Origin: Kineococcus xinjiangensis
Lineage (GTDB): Bacteria > Actinomycetota > Actinomycetes > Actinomycetales > Kineococcaceae
Direction: 5' to 3'
DNA length: 64,000 nt
Assembly: GCF_002934625.1 (NCBI RefSeq)
Contig: NZ_PTJD01000005.1
Span: forward strand, 62,001-126,000
Below, one piece after another: positions 1 to 9,335 of this stretch. Every line of letters starts with the position of its first letter. Position 1 is the stretch's first letter. The translations under genes and the position numbers were made by a program. The notes beneath the pieces were generated by a model. The model had not been told where the DNA came from, made no database searches, and was given only the letters and a program-made list of their open reading frames with translations.

Positions 1-951
1 CAGCTCGTGCTGGCGGCTGCGAGGAAGCGCGGGGCGCCGGCCGACCACGTCCTCTTCTCCGGCCCGCCCGGGCTCGGCAAGACCACGCTGGCGATGATCG
101 TGGCCGCGGAGATGGGCGCCCCGCTGCGCCAGTCCAGCGGGCCGGCCATCCAGCACGCCGGGGACCTCGCCGCGGTGCTGTCCTCCCTCGACGAGGGTGA
201 GGTGCTCTTCATCGACGAGGTCCACCGCATGGCCCGGCCGGCGGAGGAGTTGCTCTACATGGCGATGGAGGACTTCCGCGTCGACGTGATCGTCGGCAAG
301 GGCCCCGGCGCCACCGCCATCCCCCTGGAGCTGCCGCGCTTCACGCTCGTCGGCGCCACCACCCGCGCCGGTCTGCTGCCCGCGCCGCTGCGGGACCGGT
401 TCGGCTTCACCGGCTTCCTCGACTTCTACACCCCGGCGGAGCTGGTGCAGGTGCTGCGGCGCTCGGCGCTGCTGCTGGGCGTGCAGCTGACGGTGGAGGG
501 GGCGGAGGAGATCGGGCGCCGCTCCCGGGGCACGCCCCGCATCGCCAACCGGCTCCTGCGGCGGGTGCGGGACTGGGCGCAGGTCCGCGGCAGCGGCATC
601 GTCGACCGCCGCGCCGCCCGTGCCGCGCTGGAGGTCTACGAGGTCGACGAGCGCGGCCTGGACCGCCTGGACCGGGCGGTGCTGGAGGCGCTGTGCCGGC
701 GCTTCGGCGGGGGCCCCGTGGGGCTGTCGACGCTGGCCGTCGTCGTGGGGGAGGAGGCGGAGACCGTGGAGACGGTCGCCGAGCCCTTCCTGGTGCGGGA
801 GGGCCTGCTGGGCCGCACCCCGCGGGGGCGGGTCGCGCTGCCGGAGACGTGGGCGCACCTGGGCCTGACCCCGCCGCGGGGCAGTGCGTGGCAGCTCGCC
901 CTGCAGCCGGACGACGAGGGGCGCGGCGCCGGGGGTGCCGACCCGGCCTGA
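1..951 (+). CDS. ruvB: Holliday junction branch migration helicase RuvB, 5' end outside window
   Basis: RuvB is the AAA+ motor that works with RuvA to migrate Holliday junctions in recombination and repair. The frame is open from base 1 and the first visible residues are [13 protein letters not shown], so the true start lies upstream. Visible motifs are Walker [10 protein letters not shown], Walker B LFIDEVHR, the sensor-1 stretch GATTRAG, an arginine-finger region (LRDRFG) and the C-terminal winged-helix domain around [11 protein letters not shown]. It is followed at a distance by yajC-secD-secF, the standard actinobacterial order. Roughly the first 40 residues are missing. Identity is secure. 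Confidence 0.97.
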   Translation, partial: QLVLAAARKRGAPADHVLFSGPPGLGKTTLAMIVAAEMGAPLRQSSGPAIQHAGDLAAVLSSLDEGEVLFIDEVHRMARPAEELLYMAMEDFRVDVIVGKGPGATAIPLELPRFTLVGATTRAGLLPAPLRDRFGFTGFLDFYTPAELVQVLRRSALLLGVQLTVEGAEEIGRRSRGTPRIANRLLRRVRDWAQVRGSGIVDRRAARAALEVYEVDERGLDRLDRAVLEALCRRFGGGPVGLSTLAVVVGEEAETVETVAEPFLVREGLLGRTPRGRVALPETWAHLGLTPPRGSAWQLALQPDDEGRGAGGADPA

Positions 952-1040
952 GGTCGGTGACCGGCCGCCGGCTGCTGTCCGCCGCCGGCCCGAGGAGACA
1001 CGCTGGTCGCCGGGTGCAAGGGCCGAACGGGTGGCCTGTC

Positions 1041-1046
1041 TAGACT
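1041..1046 (+). promoter_or_regulatory. Putative -10 element (TAGACT) upstream of yajC
   Basis: The 237-base gap between ruvB and yajC contains TAGACT, which fits the actinobacterial TANNNT -10 pattern. The same hexamer precedes rel and the DUF349 gene in this window. I see no clear -35, and the leader would be about 135 nt. Nothing else is recognised in this gap. Confidence 0.3.
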
Positions 1047-1188
1047 GCGTCCCCGCTGCGCTGCGCGCGGCGCTAGCTCTGAGCGGAGGGAACCGCACCC
1101 CGGTGCCCTCCGTTCTCCAGCGAGCCGGTCCGATGCCGGCGCCGCGCCGGTGGGTGATCGTCGTCACCGGCAGGAAAGGACGTGCCTG

Positions 1189-1530
1189 GTGGACCCTCAG
1201 CTGATCTTCCTGCTGCTCATGATGGGTCTGCTGTTCTTCATGTTCTCCCGCACGCGCAAGCAGCAGCGGGCGCAGCTGGAGATGCAGAACAGCCTCGGAC
1301 CCGGCGCCGAGGTCATGACGACCTCCGGGCTCATCGGGCGCATCGTCGCGATCGAGGGCGAGGAGATGGTCCTCGAGATCGCCCCCGGCGTCCGCACCCG
1401 CTGGAACCGCCGCGCCGTCGCCCGCGTCACCACCTCCGACGCGCAGCTCGGCGGTGCCACCCCCGCAGGGCTGGACCTGGGCAAGCGCGGTCCGGCCGCC
1501 GGCTCCGGCGACGGCAGCACCCACTCCTGA
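1189..1530 (+). CDS. yajC: Preprotein translocase accessory subunit YajC
   Basis: YajC is a small single-pass membrane protein that associates with SecDF and SecYEG and assists protein export. The 113-residue product opens with DPQLIFLLLMMGLLFFMF, a membrane helix, followed by the basic stretch SRTRKQQRAQ. A conserved soluble part follows (GAEVMTTSGLIGRIVAIEGE), then a Gly/Ala-rich tail. I chose the GTG at 1189 because AGGAAAGGA sits 8 bases upstream and because the helix then lies at the N-terminus. An in-frame GTG at 1150 would add 13 residues unlike the family. It lies immediately ahead of secD-secF. Confidence 0.92.
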   Translation: MDPQLIFLLLMMGLLFFMFSRTRKQQRAQLEMQNSLGPGAEVMTTSGLIGRIVAIEGEEMVLEIAPGVRTRWNRRAVARVTTSDAQLGGATPAGLDLGKRGPAAGSGDGSTHS

Positions 1531-1654
1531 CCCCCGTTCCGTCCCGGCTGCTCGACCGGTGCCCGTCGCAGATGTGGCAGCATCGATGACGAGCAGTCAC
1601 TCCTGACGTGCAGCGGCCGCACCGGCCGCGACGCACCCTGATCTGAGGTACGGC

Positions 1655-3631
1655 GTGCCCCCCAGCAGAGCTCCCCGACGTTCCCGACCCGGCCGCATGC
1701 TCGTCGTGCTGGGCCTCCTTCTCGCGATCCTCTTCGGGTCGCTCGCCGCGGGGGTCCGCTGGGGAGAGGCCGACTGGAAGCCCGGTCTCGCCCTCGACCT
1801 CCAGGGCGGCACCCAGGTGATCCTGACCCCGCGCGCCACCAACGGCGCGGAGGTCACGGAGGAGAACCTGCAGCGCGCGGTCGCCATCATCAGCCGCCGC
1901 GTGAACTCCACCGGTGTGAGCGAGGCCCAGGTCCAGGTCCAGGGCGGGCGCAACATCGTCGTGGCGATCCCGGGCACGCCCAGCCGGGAGACCCTCAACC
2001 TCATCAAGCAGTCCGCGCAGCTGCGGTTCCGCCCGGTGATCCTGGAGGTTCCCACCGAGGCGCCGATCGAGCTGCCGCAGGAGCCGGGGGCGGAGCAGCC
2101 GTCGCTGGAGCAGCCGGCCCCGGGGGAGCCCGCACCCGGTGAGCCCGCGCCGGGGGAGCCCGCGCCCGCCGAGCCCGCGCCGGGGGAGCCCGTGCCGGGT
2201 GAGCCCGTGCCCGCCGAGCCGGCACCCGAGCCCACCCCGTCGCCGACCCAGAGCGGCAACGGCGCGGTCGTGCCGAGCGCCCTGCTCGCGGCGACCCCCT
2301 CCCCGGCCCCGGAGGCCCCGGTCACCGAACCCACCGAGGGCCCCACCACCGAGGTCCCCACCACCGAGGCGCCGGCGCCGGAGGCCCCGGCCCCCGCGCC
2401 CAGCCCCACCGGGGGCCCGGCGCAGCCCACGGCCACGCCCACCCCGCCGCCCACGGACAACAGCGACCTCGCGTGGGTGACCCCCGAGGTCCAGCAGATC
2501 CTCACCGACCTGGACTGCTCGAACCCCGAGCCCGGCTTCCTCGACGACCGGGAGCGGGTGCTCGTCACCTGCAACCAGGAGGGCACCGCCAAGTACGTCC
2601 TCGGCCCGGTCGAGCTGGACGGCACCGCCATCTCCAGCGCGTCCTCCGCCCAGGCGCAGAACGAGCAGGGCCTGGCCACCGGTGGCTGGGAGGTCCGGAT
2701 GAACTTCACCGGCGAGGGCGGCCGGACGTTCGAGGAGATCACCAAGCGCCTCTCCGTGCTGCCCCCGCCGCAGAACCAGTTCGGCATCGTCCTCGACGGC
2801 CTCGTGATCACCGCCCCGCGCCTGTCCGGCCCCATCCCCGGCGGCCTGGCGAGCATCGAGGGCGACTTCACGCAGGAGGAGACCGAGACCCTCGCCAGCC
2901 AGCTCCGCTTCGGCGCGCTGCCGCTGTCCTTCGAGGTGGAGTCGGAGGAGCAGGTCTCGGCGACCCTCGGGCAGGACCAGCTGCGCAACGGCCTCATCGC
3001 CGGCCTCATCGGCCTCGCGCTGGTCGTCGTCTACTCGCTGATCCAGTACCGCGCCCTGGGCCTGGTGACCGTCGGCAGCCTCCTCATCGCCGGGCTGCTG
3101 ACCTACGGCGTCATCGCGCTGCTGAGCTGGCTGCAGGGCTACCGCCTGAGCCTCGCCGGCGTCGTCGGCCTCATCGTCGCCATCGGCATCACGGCCGACT
3201 CGTTCATCGTCTTCTTCGAGCGCGTCCGCGACGAGATCCGCGGCGGCCGCGGGCTGACCTCCGCCGTCGAGGTCGCCTGGCACCGGGCACGGCGCACCAT
3301 CCTGATCTCCGGTGCCGTCAACCTGCTCTCCGCGGTGGTGCTCTTCGTCCTCGCGGTCGGCAACGTGCAGGGCTTCGCCTTCACCCTCGGCGTGACGACC
3401 CTCATCGACGTCGTCGTCGTCTTCCTCTTCACCCACCCGATCGTGGCGCTCATGGCGCGCACGAAGTTCTTCGGCGGCGGGCACAAGCTCTCCGGCTTCG
3501 ACCCCGTCCACCTCGGCTCGGTCGTCGCCCGGCACGCGCTCCGCGCCGGCCCGCCCCAGGAGACGACCATCGCCGCGCGCCGGGCCGCCGCGCGCGCTCA
3601 AAGCAGCACCGACGCAGGGAGCGACGCCTGA
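1655..3631 (+). CDS. secD: Protein translocase subunit SecD with Pro-rich insertion
   Basis: SecD is the large subunit of the proton-driven SecDF complex, which pulls exported proteins off the trans side of SecYEG. The 658-residue product has one N-terminal membrane helix (about residues 14-34), the conserved LDLQGGTQVIL segment, an external domain, and five C-terminal helices (RNGLIAGLIGLALVVV onward) with the transport motif GITADSFIVFFERVRDE. Residues about 140-270 are a Pro/Glu/Ala/Thr-rich insertion, longer than usual even for actinobacteria, containing PGEPA-type pentapeptide repeats. Its stop overlaps the secF start (TGATG). Confidence 0.96.
   Translation: MPPSRAPRRSRPGRMLVVLGLLLAILFGSLAAGVRWGEADWKPGLALDLQGGTQVILTPRATNGAEVTEENLQRAVAIISRRVNSTGVSEAQVQVQGGRNIVVAIPGTPSRETLNLIKQSAQLRFRPVILEVPTEAPIELPQEPGAEQPSLEQPAPGEPAPGEPAPGEPAPAEPAPGEPVPGEPVPAEPAPEPTPSPTQSGNGAVVPSALLAATPSPAPEAPVTEPTEGPTTEVPTTEAPAPEAPAPAPSPTGGPAQPTATPTPPPTDNSDLAWVTPEVQQILTDLDCSNPEPGFLDDRERVLVTCNQEGTAKYVLGPVELDGTAISSASSAQAQNEQGLATGGWEVRMNFTGEGGRTFEEITKRLSVLPPPQNQFGIVLDGLVITAPRLSGPIPGGLASIEGDFTQEETETLASQLRFGALPLSFEVESEEQVSATLGQDQLRNGLIAGLIGLALVVVYSLIQYRALGLVTVGSLLIAGLLTYGVIALLSWLQGYRLSLAGVVGLIVAIGITADSFIVFFERVRDEIRGGRGLTSAVEVAWHRARRTILISGAVNLLSAVVLFVLAVGNVQGFAFTLGVTTLIDVVVVFLFTHPIVALMARTKFFGGGHKLSGFDPVHLGSVVARHALRAGPPQETTIAARRAAARAQSSTDAGSDA
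2113..2232 (+). repeat. 15-nt tandem repeats in secD encoding PGEPA/PAEPA units
   Basis: Roughly eight imperfect 15-nt units of the type GAGCCCGCGCCGGGG encode a proline-rich linker in the extracytoplasmic P1 region of SecD. The units differ mainly at silent or Ala/Val positions, so copy number could vary between strains. Confidence 0.7.
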
Positions 3632-4632
3632 TGGGCATGGCGAACCTCGGCAACCGGCTCTTCACCGGTGAGACGTCCGTCGACTTCGTCGGGCGCCGCC
3701 GCACCTGGTACCTGATCGCCGCGGCCCTCATGCTCGGCTCCCTCATCGCCCTCATCACCCCGGGGCTGCACCCGGGGCTGGAGTTCACCGGGGGCTCGGA
3801 GTTCCGGGTCAGCGGCGTCCAGGACACGGGCAAGGCCCGCGAGGCCGTCGGCGAGGTCGTGGACCAGGTGCCGCTCATCACCCAGGTTGGCAGCGGGAAC
3901 GACAGCAGCGTGCGCGTGCAGCTGGAGCAGCTGCCGAGCGAGGAGCTCGACGCCGTCAAGGCGAGCCTTGCGGAGGCCTACAGCGTGCAGCCGGAGGACG
4001 TGACCTCCTCCAGCATCGGCCCGAGCTGGGGTGCCGACATCACCAGCAAGGCGCTCCTCGCGCTGGTGGTGTTCTTCGCGCTCGTCGCCGTCGTGCTGGC
4101 GCTGTACTTCCGCACCTGGGCGATGGCGGTGGCGGCGATGGTGGCCCTCGTCCACGACCTCCTGATCACCGCGGGCATCTACGCCCTCGTCGGCTTCGAG
4201 GTCACCCCGGCCTCCGTGATCGGCTTCCTGACGATCCTCGGCTACTCCCTCTACGACACGGTCGTCGTGTTCGACAAGGTCCGGGAGAACACGCAGAACG
4301 TCACGAAGTCCGACCGCTACACGTACGGGGAGGCCGCCAACCTGGCGGTCAACCAGACGGTGGTGCGGTCCGTGAACACCTCGGTGGTGGCGCTGCTGCC
4401 GGTCGCGGCGATCCTCTTCATCGGTGCGTTGATCCTGGGGGCGGGGACCCTGCGCGACATCGCGCTGGCCCTCTTCGTCGGCATGCTCGTCGGCACGTAC
4501 TCGTCGATCTTCATCGCCACGCCGCTGCTGGTGGACCTGCGCCGGCGCGACCCCGCGATCCGCGAGCACGCCGAGCGCCTCACCGCCCAGCGCTCCGGAG
4601 CCCCCATCGGCGACGCCCCCGCCCCGGCGTGA
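3631..4632 (+). CDS. secF: Protein translocase subunit SecF
   Basis: SecF is the partner of SecD in the membrane complex that uses proton-motive force in late protein export. The 333-residue product has a first helix (WYLIAAALMLGSLIALI), the family signature LEFTGGSEF, and a C-terminal five-helix block with GYSLYDTVVVFDKVREN and AVNQTVVRSVNTSVV. The ATG at 3631 overlaps the secD stop by one base, and an AGGGAG stretch lies about 10 bases before it, so translation is probably coupled. The stop overlaps the GTG of apt. Confidence 0.97.
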   Translation: MGMANLGNRLFTGETSVDFVGRRRTWYLIAAALMLGSLIALITPGLHPGLEFTGGSEFRVSGVQDTGKAREAVGEVVDQVPLITQVGSGNDSSVRVQLEQLPSEELDAVKASLAEAYSVQPEDVTSSSIGPSWGADITSKALLALVVFFALVAVVLALYFRTWAMAVAAMVALVHDLLITAGIYALVGFEVTPASVIGFLTILGYSLYDTVVVFDKVRENTQNVTKSDRYTYGEAANLAVNQTVVRSVNTSVVALLPVAAILFIGALILGAGTLRDIALALFVGMLVGTYSSIFIATPLLVDLRRRDPAIREHAERLTAQRSGAPIGDAPAPA

Positions 4633-5195
4633 GCGCGCTGGCAGGACCGGCGGGGGCCGACGGGCCGGACGGGCACATCGCCGAGCTGGTCACCCGCCTC
4701 GTGCGGGACGTGCCCGACTGGCCGACGCCGGGGGTGGTGTTCAAGGACATCTCGCCGCTGCTGGCCGACGCCGCCGCGTTCGCAGCCGTCGTCACGGACG
4801 TCGCCCGCCGTGCCCGCGAGGCGGGGGCCACCCTCGTCGCCGGCATCGAGGCGCGCGGCTTCGTCCTGGCGGCCCCGGCGGCGGTGGCGGCGGGGGCCGG
4901 GTTCCTGCCGGTCCGCAAGGCGGGCAAGCTGCCGGGGCGGACCCTGCGCCGCGACTACGCGCTGGAGTACGGCACGGCATCCGTGGAGCTGCAGCCGGAG
5001 GTGGTGCGGCCGGGGCAGCGGGTGCTGCTGGTCGACGACGTGCTCGCCACCGGCGGGACGGCGCAGGCCGCGTGCGAGCTGCTCACCGAGGCCGGCGCGC
5101 AGCTCGTGGGCCTGCACGTCCTGCTGGAGCTGTCGTTCCTCGGGGGCCGCGGACGCCTGGGGGTGGTCCCCGTCACCACCTCGGCTGTCGCCTGA
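4629..5195 (+). CDS. apt: Adenine phosphoribosyltransferase
   Basis: This enzyme salvages adenine with PRPP to give AMP. The 188-residue protein carries the family segment PDWPTPGVVFKDISPLL near residue 30, the GIEARGFVLAAP loop, FLPVRKAGKLPG, and the PRPP-binding motif VLLVDDVLATGGTA at about residues 136-149. The GTG start overlaps the secF stop (GTGA), indicating co-translation with the sec genes. apt between secF and rel is the usual actinobacterial order and links purine salvage with (p)ppGpp metabolism. Confidence 0.95.
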   Translation: MSALAGPAGADGPDGHIAELVTRLVRDVPDWPTPGVVFKDISPLLADAAAFAAVVTDVARRAREAGATLVAGIEARGFVLAAPAAVAAGAGFLPVRKAGKLPGRTLRRDYALEYGTASVELQPEVVRPGQRVLLVDDVLATGGTAQAACELLTEAGAQLVGLHVLLELSFLGGRGRLGVVPVTTSAVA

Positions 5196-5302
5196 ACCCA
5201 CTGACCGGCACCGGCCGCCCGGCATCGGTCCGGGGCACGCGGCCCGGCACCCACCCGGGGCACGCCGGCGGCGTCCGGACCTCGTGATCGCTCCTCGCCA
5301 CC

Positions 5303-5308
5303 TAGACT
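5303..5308 (+). promoter_or_regulatory. Putative -10 element (TAGACT) of rel
   Basis: TAGACT lies 25 bases before the rel ATG. A start about 7 bases downstream would leave a leader of about 19 nt holding only the strong GAGGAGG ribosome-binding site. The -35 region is not recognisable. Confidence 0.45.
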
Positions 5309-5333
5309 GGATGAAAGTGCGAGGAGGGCGTCC

Positions 5334-7748
5334 ATGACCGATGAGTTCCGCAGCGAGGACGGGGCGTCCGCGCACGCCTCCGCTGCCACCGCCCTCGGGC
5401 AGGCCACGCAGTCCGACCCCGCCGTGGTGCCCGCCCCACCCGCCCGCCGCGAGTCCGCGCGCGCCGCGGAGGTCGCCGGTGCGGGGCCCGTGACGGCGAG
5501 CCGGATGCTCTCCCGCCTCGCCCGCTTCGGCCAGCAGCGGCAGACGACGGTCTCGCCTGTGCTGGAGCCGCTGCTGCGCACGCTGCGCAGCACCCACCCC
5601 AAGGCCGACGTCAGCGTCGTGGAGCGCGCCTACCTGCGGGCGGAGAAGGCCCACGAGGGGCAGCGGCGCAAGAGCGGCGACCCGTACATCACCCACCCCG
5701 TGGCCGTGGCGACGATCCTCGCCGAGCTCGGCATGACCCCGCCCACCCTGGCTGCGGCCCTCCTCCACGACACCGTCGAGGACACCGACTACACCATCGA
5801 CCAGCTCCGGTCGGAGTTCGGCGACGAGATCGCGATGCTCGTCGACGGCGTCACGAAGCTGGACAAGGTCACCTACGGCGACGCCGCGCAGGCCGAGACG
5901 GTGCGCAAGATGGTCGTCGCGATGGCCAAGGACATCCGCGTCCTCGTCATCAAGCTCGCCGACCGCCTGCACAACGCCCGCACCTGGCGCTACGTCTCCG
6001 CGTCCTCGGCGGAGAAGAAGGCGCGCGAGACGCTGGAGATCTACGCCCCGCTCGCGCACCGCCTGGGCATGAACACGATCAAGTGGGAGCTGGAGGACCT
6101 GTCGTTCGCGACGGTCTACCCCAAGCGCTTCGACGAGATCGTCCGGCTGGTGGCCGAGCGCGCCCCCGCCCGGGAGGAGTACCTCGCCGGCGTGCGGGAC
6201 CAGGTCAGCGCCGACCTGCGCGCCGCCCGCATCCGGGCGACCGTGACGGGGCGCCCGAAGCACTACTACTCGATCTACCAGAAGATGATCGTCCGCGGCC
6301 GGGACTTCGCGGAGATCTACGACCTCGTCGGCGTCCGCGTCCTCGTCGACACCGTCCGCGACTGCTACGCGGTCCTGGGCGCCCTGCACGCGAGGTGGAA
6401 CCCCGTGCCGGGGCGGTTCAAGGACTACATCGCGATGCCCAAGTTCAACATGTACCAGTCGCTGCACACCACGGTGATCGGGCCGCAGGGCAAGCCCGTG
6501 GAGATCCAGATCCGCACCCACCTGATGCACCGGCGCGCGGAGTACGGCGTCGCGGCGCACTGGAAGTACAAGGACGCCCCGAACGTCTCCGGCGAGGTGG
6601 CGGGCCCCAAGGGCGACTCCACCACCGACCTGTCGTGGCTGCGCCAGGTGCTCGACTGGCAGCGGGAGACGTCCGACCCGGGGGAGTTCCTGGACTCCCT
6701 GCGCTTCGAGATCAACGCCGCCGAGGTGTTCGTCTTCACGCCCAAGGGCGACGTGGTGGCGCTGCCGACCGGGTCGACGCCGGTGGACTTCGCCTACGCG
6801 GTGCACACCGAGGTCGGCCACCGCACGATGGGCGCCCGCGTCAACGGCCGCCTGGTGCCGCTGGAGTCCACCCTCGACAACGGCGACCTCGTCGAGGTCT
6901 TCACGTCCAAGGCCGACGGCGCCGGTCCGAGCCGGGACTGGCTGTCCTTCGTCAAGAGCCCCCGCGCCCGCAACAAGATCCGCCAGTGGTTCTCCAAGGA
7001 GCGCCGCGAGGAGGCCATCGAGCTGGGCAAGGACTCCATCGCCAAGGCGATGCGCAAGCAGCACCTGCCCCTGCAGCGGCTCATGTCGCACGAGTCGCTG
7101 CTCACCATGGCCCGGGACATGCGCTACCAGGACGTCTCGTCGCTGTACGCGGCGGTGGGCGAGGGCCACGTCTCGGCGGCGAGCGTCGTGGAGAAGCTGG
7201 TCGCGGCCGTCGGTGGCGAGGCCGGTGCCGAGGAGGACCTGGCGGAGGCCACCACCCCGGGCCAGGCGCGGCGCACCCGCACCGGCGACGCGGGCATCCT
7301 CGTCAACGGCGCGACCGACGTGTGGGTGAAGCTCGCCAAGTGCTGCACGCCCGTGCCGGGTGACCCGGTCGTCGGCTTCGTCACCCGCGGGGCCGGGGTG
7401 TCGGTGCACCGGGAGGACTGCGACAACGTCGAGGTGCTGCGGCAGCAGCCGGAGCGGCTGGTGCCGGTGGAGTGGGCGCCGACGTCGGCGACGTGCTTCC
7501 TGGTGCAGATCCAGGTGGAGGCGCTGGACCGGGCCAGGCTGCTCTCCGACGTCACCCGGGTCCTCTCGGACAACCACGTCAACATCCTGTCCGCCACGGT
7601 GAGCACGAGCAGGGACCGGGTGGCCATCTCGAAGTTCCAGTTCGAGATGGCCGACCCGAAGCACCTCGGGCACGTCCTCAACGCGGTGCGACGGGTCGAC
7701 GGGGTCTTCGACGCCTACCGGGTCACGGCCGGCAAGCCCCGCGGCTGA
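5334..7748 (+). CDS. rel: Bifunctional (p)ppGpp synthetase/hydrolase Rel
   Basis: This is a long RelA/SpoT homologue that makes and degrades the stringent-response alarmone. The 804-residue chain shows the hydrolase HD domain with HDTVED at about residue 142, and the synthetase domain with [13 protein letters not shown] near residue 303 and [16 protein letters not shown] domain ([14 protein letters not shown]) starts near 464, followed by the CCTPVPGD zinc-finger/RIS region and a C-terminal ACT domain from about residue 720. Both catalytic domains look intact, so it is likely bifunctional. The ATG has GAGGAGGGCG upstream. It starts a new unit after apt. Confidence 0.96.
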   Translation: MTDEFRSEDGASAHASAATALGQATQSDPAVVPAPPARRESARAAEVAGAGPVTASRMLSRLARFGQQRQTTVSPVLEPLLRTLRSTHPKADVSVVERAYLRAEKAHEGQRRKSGDPYITHPVAVATILAELGMTPPTLAAALLHDTVEDTDYTIDQLRSEFGDEIAMLVDGVTKLDKVTYGDAAQAETVRKMVVAMAKDIRVLVIKLADRLHNARTWRYVSASSAEKKARETLEIYAPLAHRLGMNTIKWELEDLSFATVYPKRFDEIVRLVAERAPAREEYLAGVRDQVSADLRAARIRATVTGRPKHYYSIYQKMIVRGRDFAEIYDLVGVRVLVDTVRDCYAVLGALHARWNPVPGRFKDYIAMPKFNMYQSLHTTVIGPQGKPVEIQIRTHLMHRRAEYGVAAHWKYKDAPNVSGEVAGPKGDSTTDLSWLRQVLDWQRETSDPGEFLDSLRFEINAAEVFVFTPKGDVVALPTGSTPVDFAYAVHTEVGHRTMGARVNGRLVPLESTLDNGDLVEVFTSKADGAGPSRDWLSFVKSPRARNKIRQWFSKERREEAIELGKDSIAKAMRKQHLPLQRLMSHESLLTMARDMRYQDVSSLYAAVGEGHVSAASVVEKLVAAVGGEAGAEEDLAEATTPGQARRTRTGDAGILVNGATDVWVKLAKCCTPVPGDPVVGFVTRGAGVSVHREDCDNVEVLRQQPERLVPVEWAPTSATCFLVQIQVEALDRARLLSDVTRVLSDNHVNILSATVSTSRDRVAISKFQFEMADPKHLGHVLNAVRRVDGVFDAYRVTAGKPRG

Positions 7749-7780
7749 GCCGGGACGCGGGGGATTCCGCAGGGCGCGTG

Positions 7781-8557
7781 ATGGACGCAGCGGGGCGCGG
7801 CCTCCCGGTCCGGGTGGTGGTCGCGTCGCCCCGGGGCATGACGGGCGCGGCGCTGCTGTTGTGCACGGTCGTGACCGCAGGCTGTGGTGGACCGGGCGGC
7901 GCGTCCCCCGCGGGCGGTGGGTCCTCCGCCACGTCCGGCACCTCGCCGAGCGGATCCTCCCCGCTCGCTGGGCGGTCGCCGGCTCCGGACCGCATCGAGA
8001 TCGCGCCGGGTGTGCGGTTGGCGGCGGGCCCCGGCGGGGTGTTGCCGGTCTCGCTGCGATGGGTCGTCGTGCCGGAGGCCTACCCGGAAGCGGTGGCCGT
8101 GGCCGACGGTGTCGTCTACGTCGCCGCGGGCAGCTTCCAGGCCTTCGCCGTGTCCGACGGCGCGCAGCTGTGGAGCGCGGCCCCGCCGGACGGGCACGGC
8201 CTCGCCGGCAGCGGGAGCGTGGTGATCGGTGCCCGGGGAGCCGATCGCGTCGGGGCGTGGGCTCCGCACGAGTTCGACCTCACCGTCGAGCGGAGCACCG
8301 GATCCGTCGTCCGCTTCAGCCGCTCCCCGGTCGGCGGCCGCCCACCGCAGCTGCAGCCGTTCCCCGAGTCGCAGCCGGAGCGGTTCGGTTTCGAGCTGGA
8401 CCTCGAGCGGATCGTGGCGCGCGACGAGCGCGGGTCCGTCGCCTGGTCGATCACCGTGGACGAACCGATGGTCGACGAACTCCCTCCGGTCGGGGTCCCC
8501 GGCGGTGTCCTGGTCACGACCTCCAGCGGCCATCTGGTCCTGCTCGACCACCGCTGA
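7781..8557 (+). CDS. Putative lipoprotein with beta-propeller-like repeats
   Basis: I do not recognise a specific family. The protein has a lipoprotein signal: a hydrophobic stretch TGAALLLCTVV ending in the lipobox VTAGC (Cys 35 from this start), then a Gly/Ser-rich linker. The rest contains segments such as VVYVAAGSFQAFAVSDGAQLW and PGGVLVTTSSGHLVLLD, which look like PQQ-type beta-propeller strands. An extracytoplasmic sensor or binding role is plausible but unproven. I chose the ATG at 7781 because it gives Arg residues ahead of the hydrophobic core. The ATG at 7838 is an alternative. It ends close to a convergent gene. Confidence 0.7.
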   Translation: MDAAGRGLPVRVVVASPRGMTGAALLLCTVVTAGCGGPGGASPAGGGSSATSGTSPSGSSPLAGRSPAPDRIEIAPGVRLAAGPGGVLPVSLRWVVVPEAYPEAVAVADGVVYVAAGSFQAFAVSDGAQLWSAAPPDGHGLAGSGSVVIGARGADRVGAWAPHEFDLTVERSTGSVVRFSRSPVGGRPPQLQPFPESQPERFGFELDLERIVARDERGSVAWSITVDEPMVDELPPVGVPGGVLVTTSSGHLVLLDHR

Positions 8558-8634
8558 GCGCGGGGCCCTCGGCTCGCAGCGCACGTGGACGGCGGCAGCC
8601 CCAGCGGCGGTGCCCACCCGTGCCGGGGGCCGGC

Positions 8635-9225
8635 TCAGCGCAGCGCCCCCGCGGCGTCGAGCACGGCCCGTGCCGAGCGCACGTTGCGGCTGCCGCGCAT
8701 CGCCTGCAACTGCTCCTCCACGGCCGCGGCCTCCAGCCCCAGGTCCAGCAGCCGGCGCACCAGGGCGGTCGCGGGCCCCGCCTCGCAGCTGCGGGCGACG
8801 TCCACAGCAGTCCGGGCCGGGGTCGTGACCTGCACCCCGTGCACGTCCAGCACGTCCTCCGGCGGGGGGACGGCCGCACTCATGGAGACGGTGCCGCCGC
8901 GACCGCGCCGGGGGATGCGCGCCGGCCCGCCCGGCCGGGCCAGGGGCAGCGGCAGCACGGCACGGCCGCCGACGTGCAGCCACGCCGCGGCCGACCCCAG
9001 CACCACGCACCCGGGAGGTACCAGCAGCCGCAGCGCGCGGGCCCGCACCGGCAGGTCCACCTCCACGTCCGCGGCCACCACGACGCGCCCGACGACGACC
9101 TGCAGGAGGCCGAGCTGCACCCAGCGGTGGGCCTCCGCGGCCTCCGCCGCCGGCGGCAGCCAGGGAAGCGCCACGTCCGGCGCGGCGTAGGCGGACAGGC
9201 GGCTGCTCAGCTCGTGCGGAACCAC
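8635..9225 (-). CDS. AbiEi/DUF559-family N-terminal region protein lacking the nuclease domain
   Basis: The 196-residue product aligns by eye with the N-terminal and middle parts of the DUF559 protein at 26527-27468. Shared features are the VLGSAAAWLHVGG segment, a PPPEDVLDVHGVQVTTPARTAVDVAR block and a following helical region ending near RNVRSARAVLDAAG. It stops where the endonuclease-like domain would begin. The linked TTPARTA block is common in actinobacterial proteins annotated as AbiEi-type antitoxin domain proteins. The GTG start at 9225 lacks a strong ribosome-binding site. No toxin partner is adjacent, so no activity is claimed. Confidence 0.6.
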   Translation of the reverse strand: MVPHELSSRLSAYAAPDVALPWLPPAAEAAEAHRWVQLGLLQVVVGRVVVAADVEVDLPVRARALRLLVPPGCVVLGSAAAWLHVGGRAVLPLPLARPGGPARIPRRGRGGTVSMSAAVPPPEDVLDVHGVQVTTPARTAVDVARSCEAGPATALVRRLLDLGLEAAAVEEQLQAMRGSRNVRSARAVLDAAGALR

Positions 9226-9277
9226 AGGCCCACCCCAGCGCACGAGGCCCCGGCCGCGCTGGGGGCCTGTGGACGCA

Positions 9278-9310
9278 GCAGGGCCCGGACCGCGAAGGTC
9301 CGGGCCCTGC
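9278..9310 (-). terminator. Strong hairpin terminator after the DUF349 gene
   Basis: A perfect 14-bp stem (GCAGGGCCCGGACC and its complement) closes a GCGAA pentaloop 26 bases past the DUF349 stop on the minus strand. There is no T-tract, as is typical of actinobacterial hairpin terminators. It separates DUF349 from the next minus-strand gene. Confidence 0.75.
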
Positions 9311-9335
9311 CCGCGCCTGACGTCAGCGCAGCACG

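Noticed and set aside
1427-3601. 724-codon open frame antisense to secD
   Set aside because: It is a mirror of GC-biased codon positions in secD: the protein is Arg/Asp/Gly/Val-rich with no family features, while the plus strand is clearly SecD.
4317-7673. 1118-codon open frame antisense to secF, apt and rel
   Set aside because: It spans three well-identified genes in antisense and has a composition typical of shadow frames in high-GC DNA.
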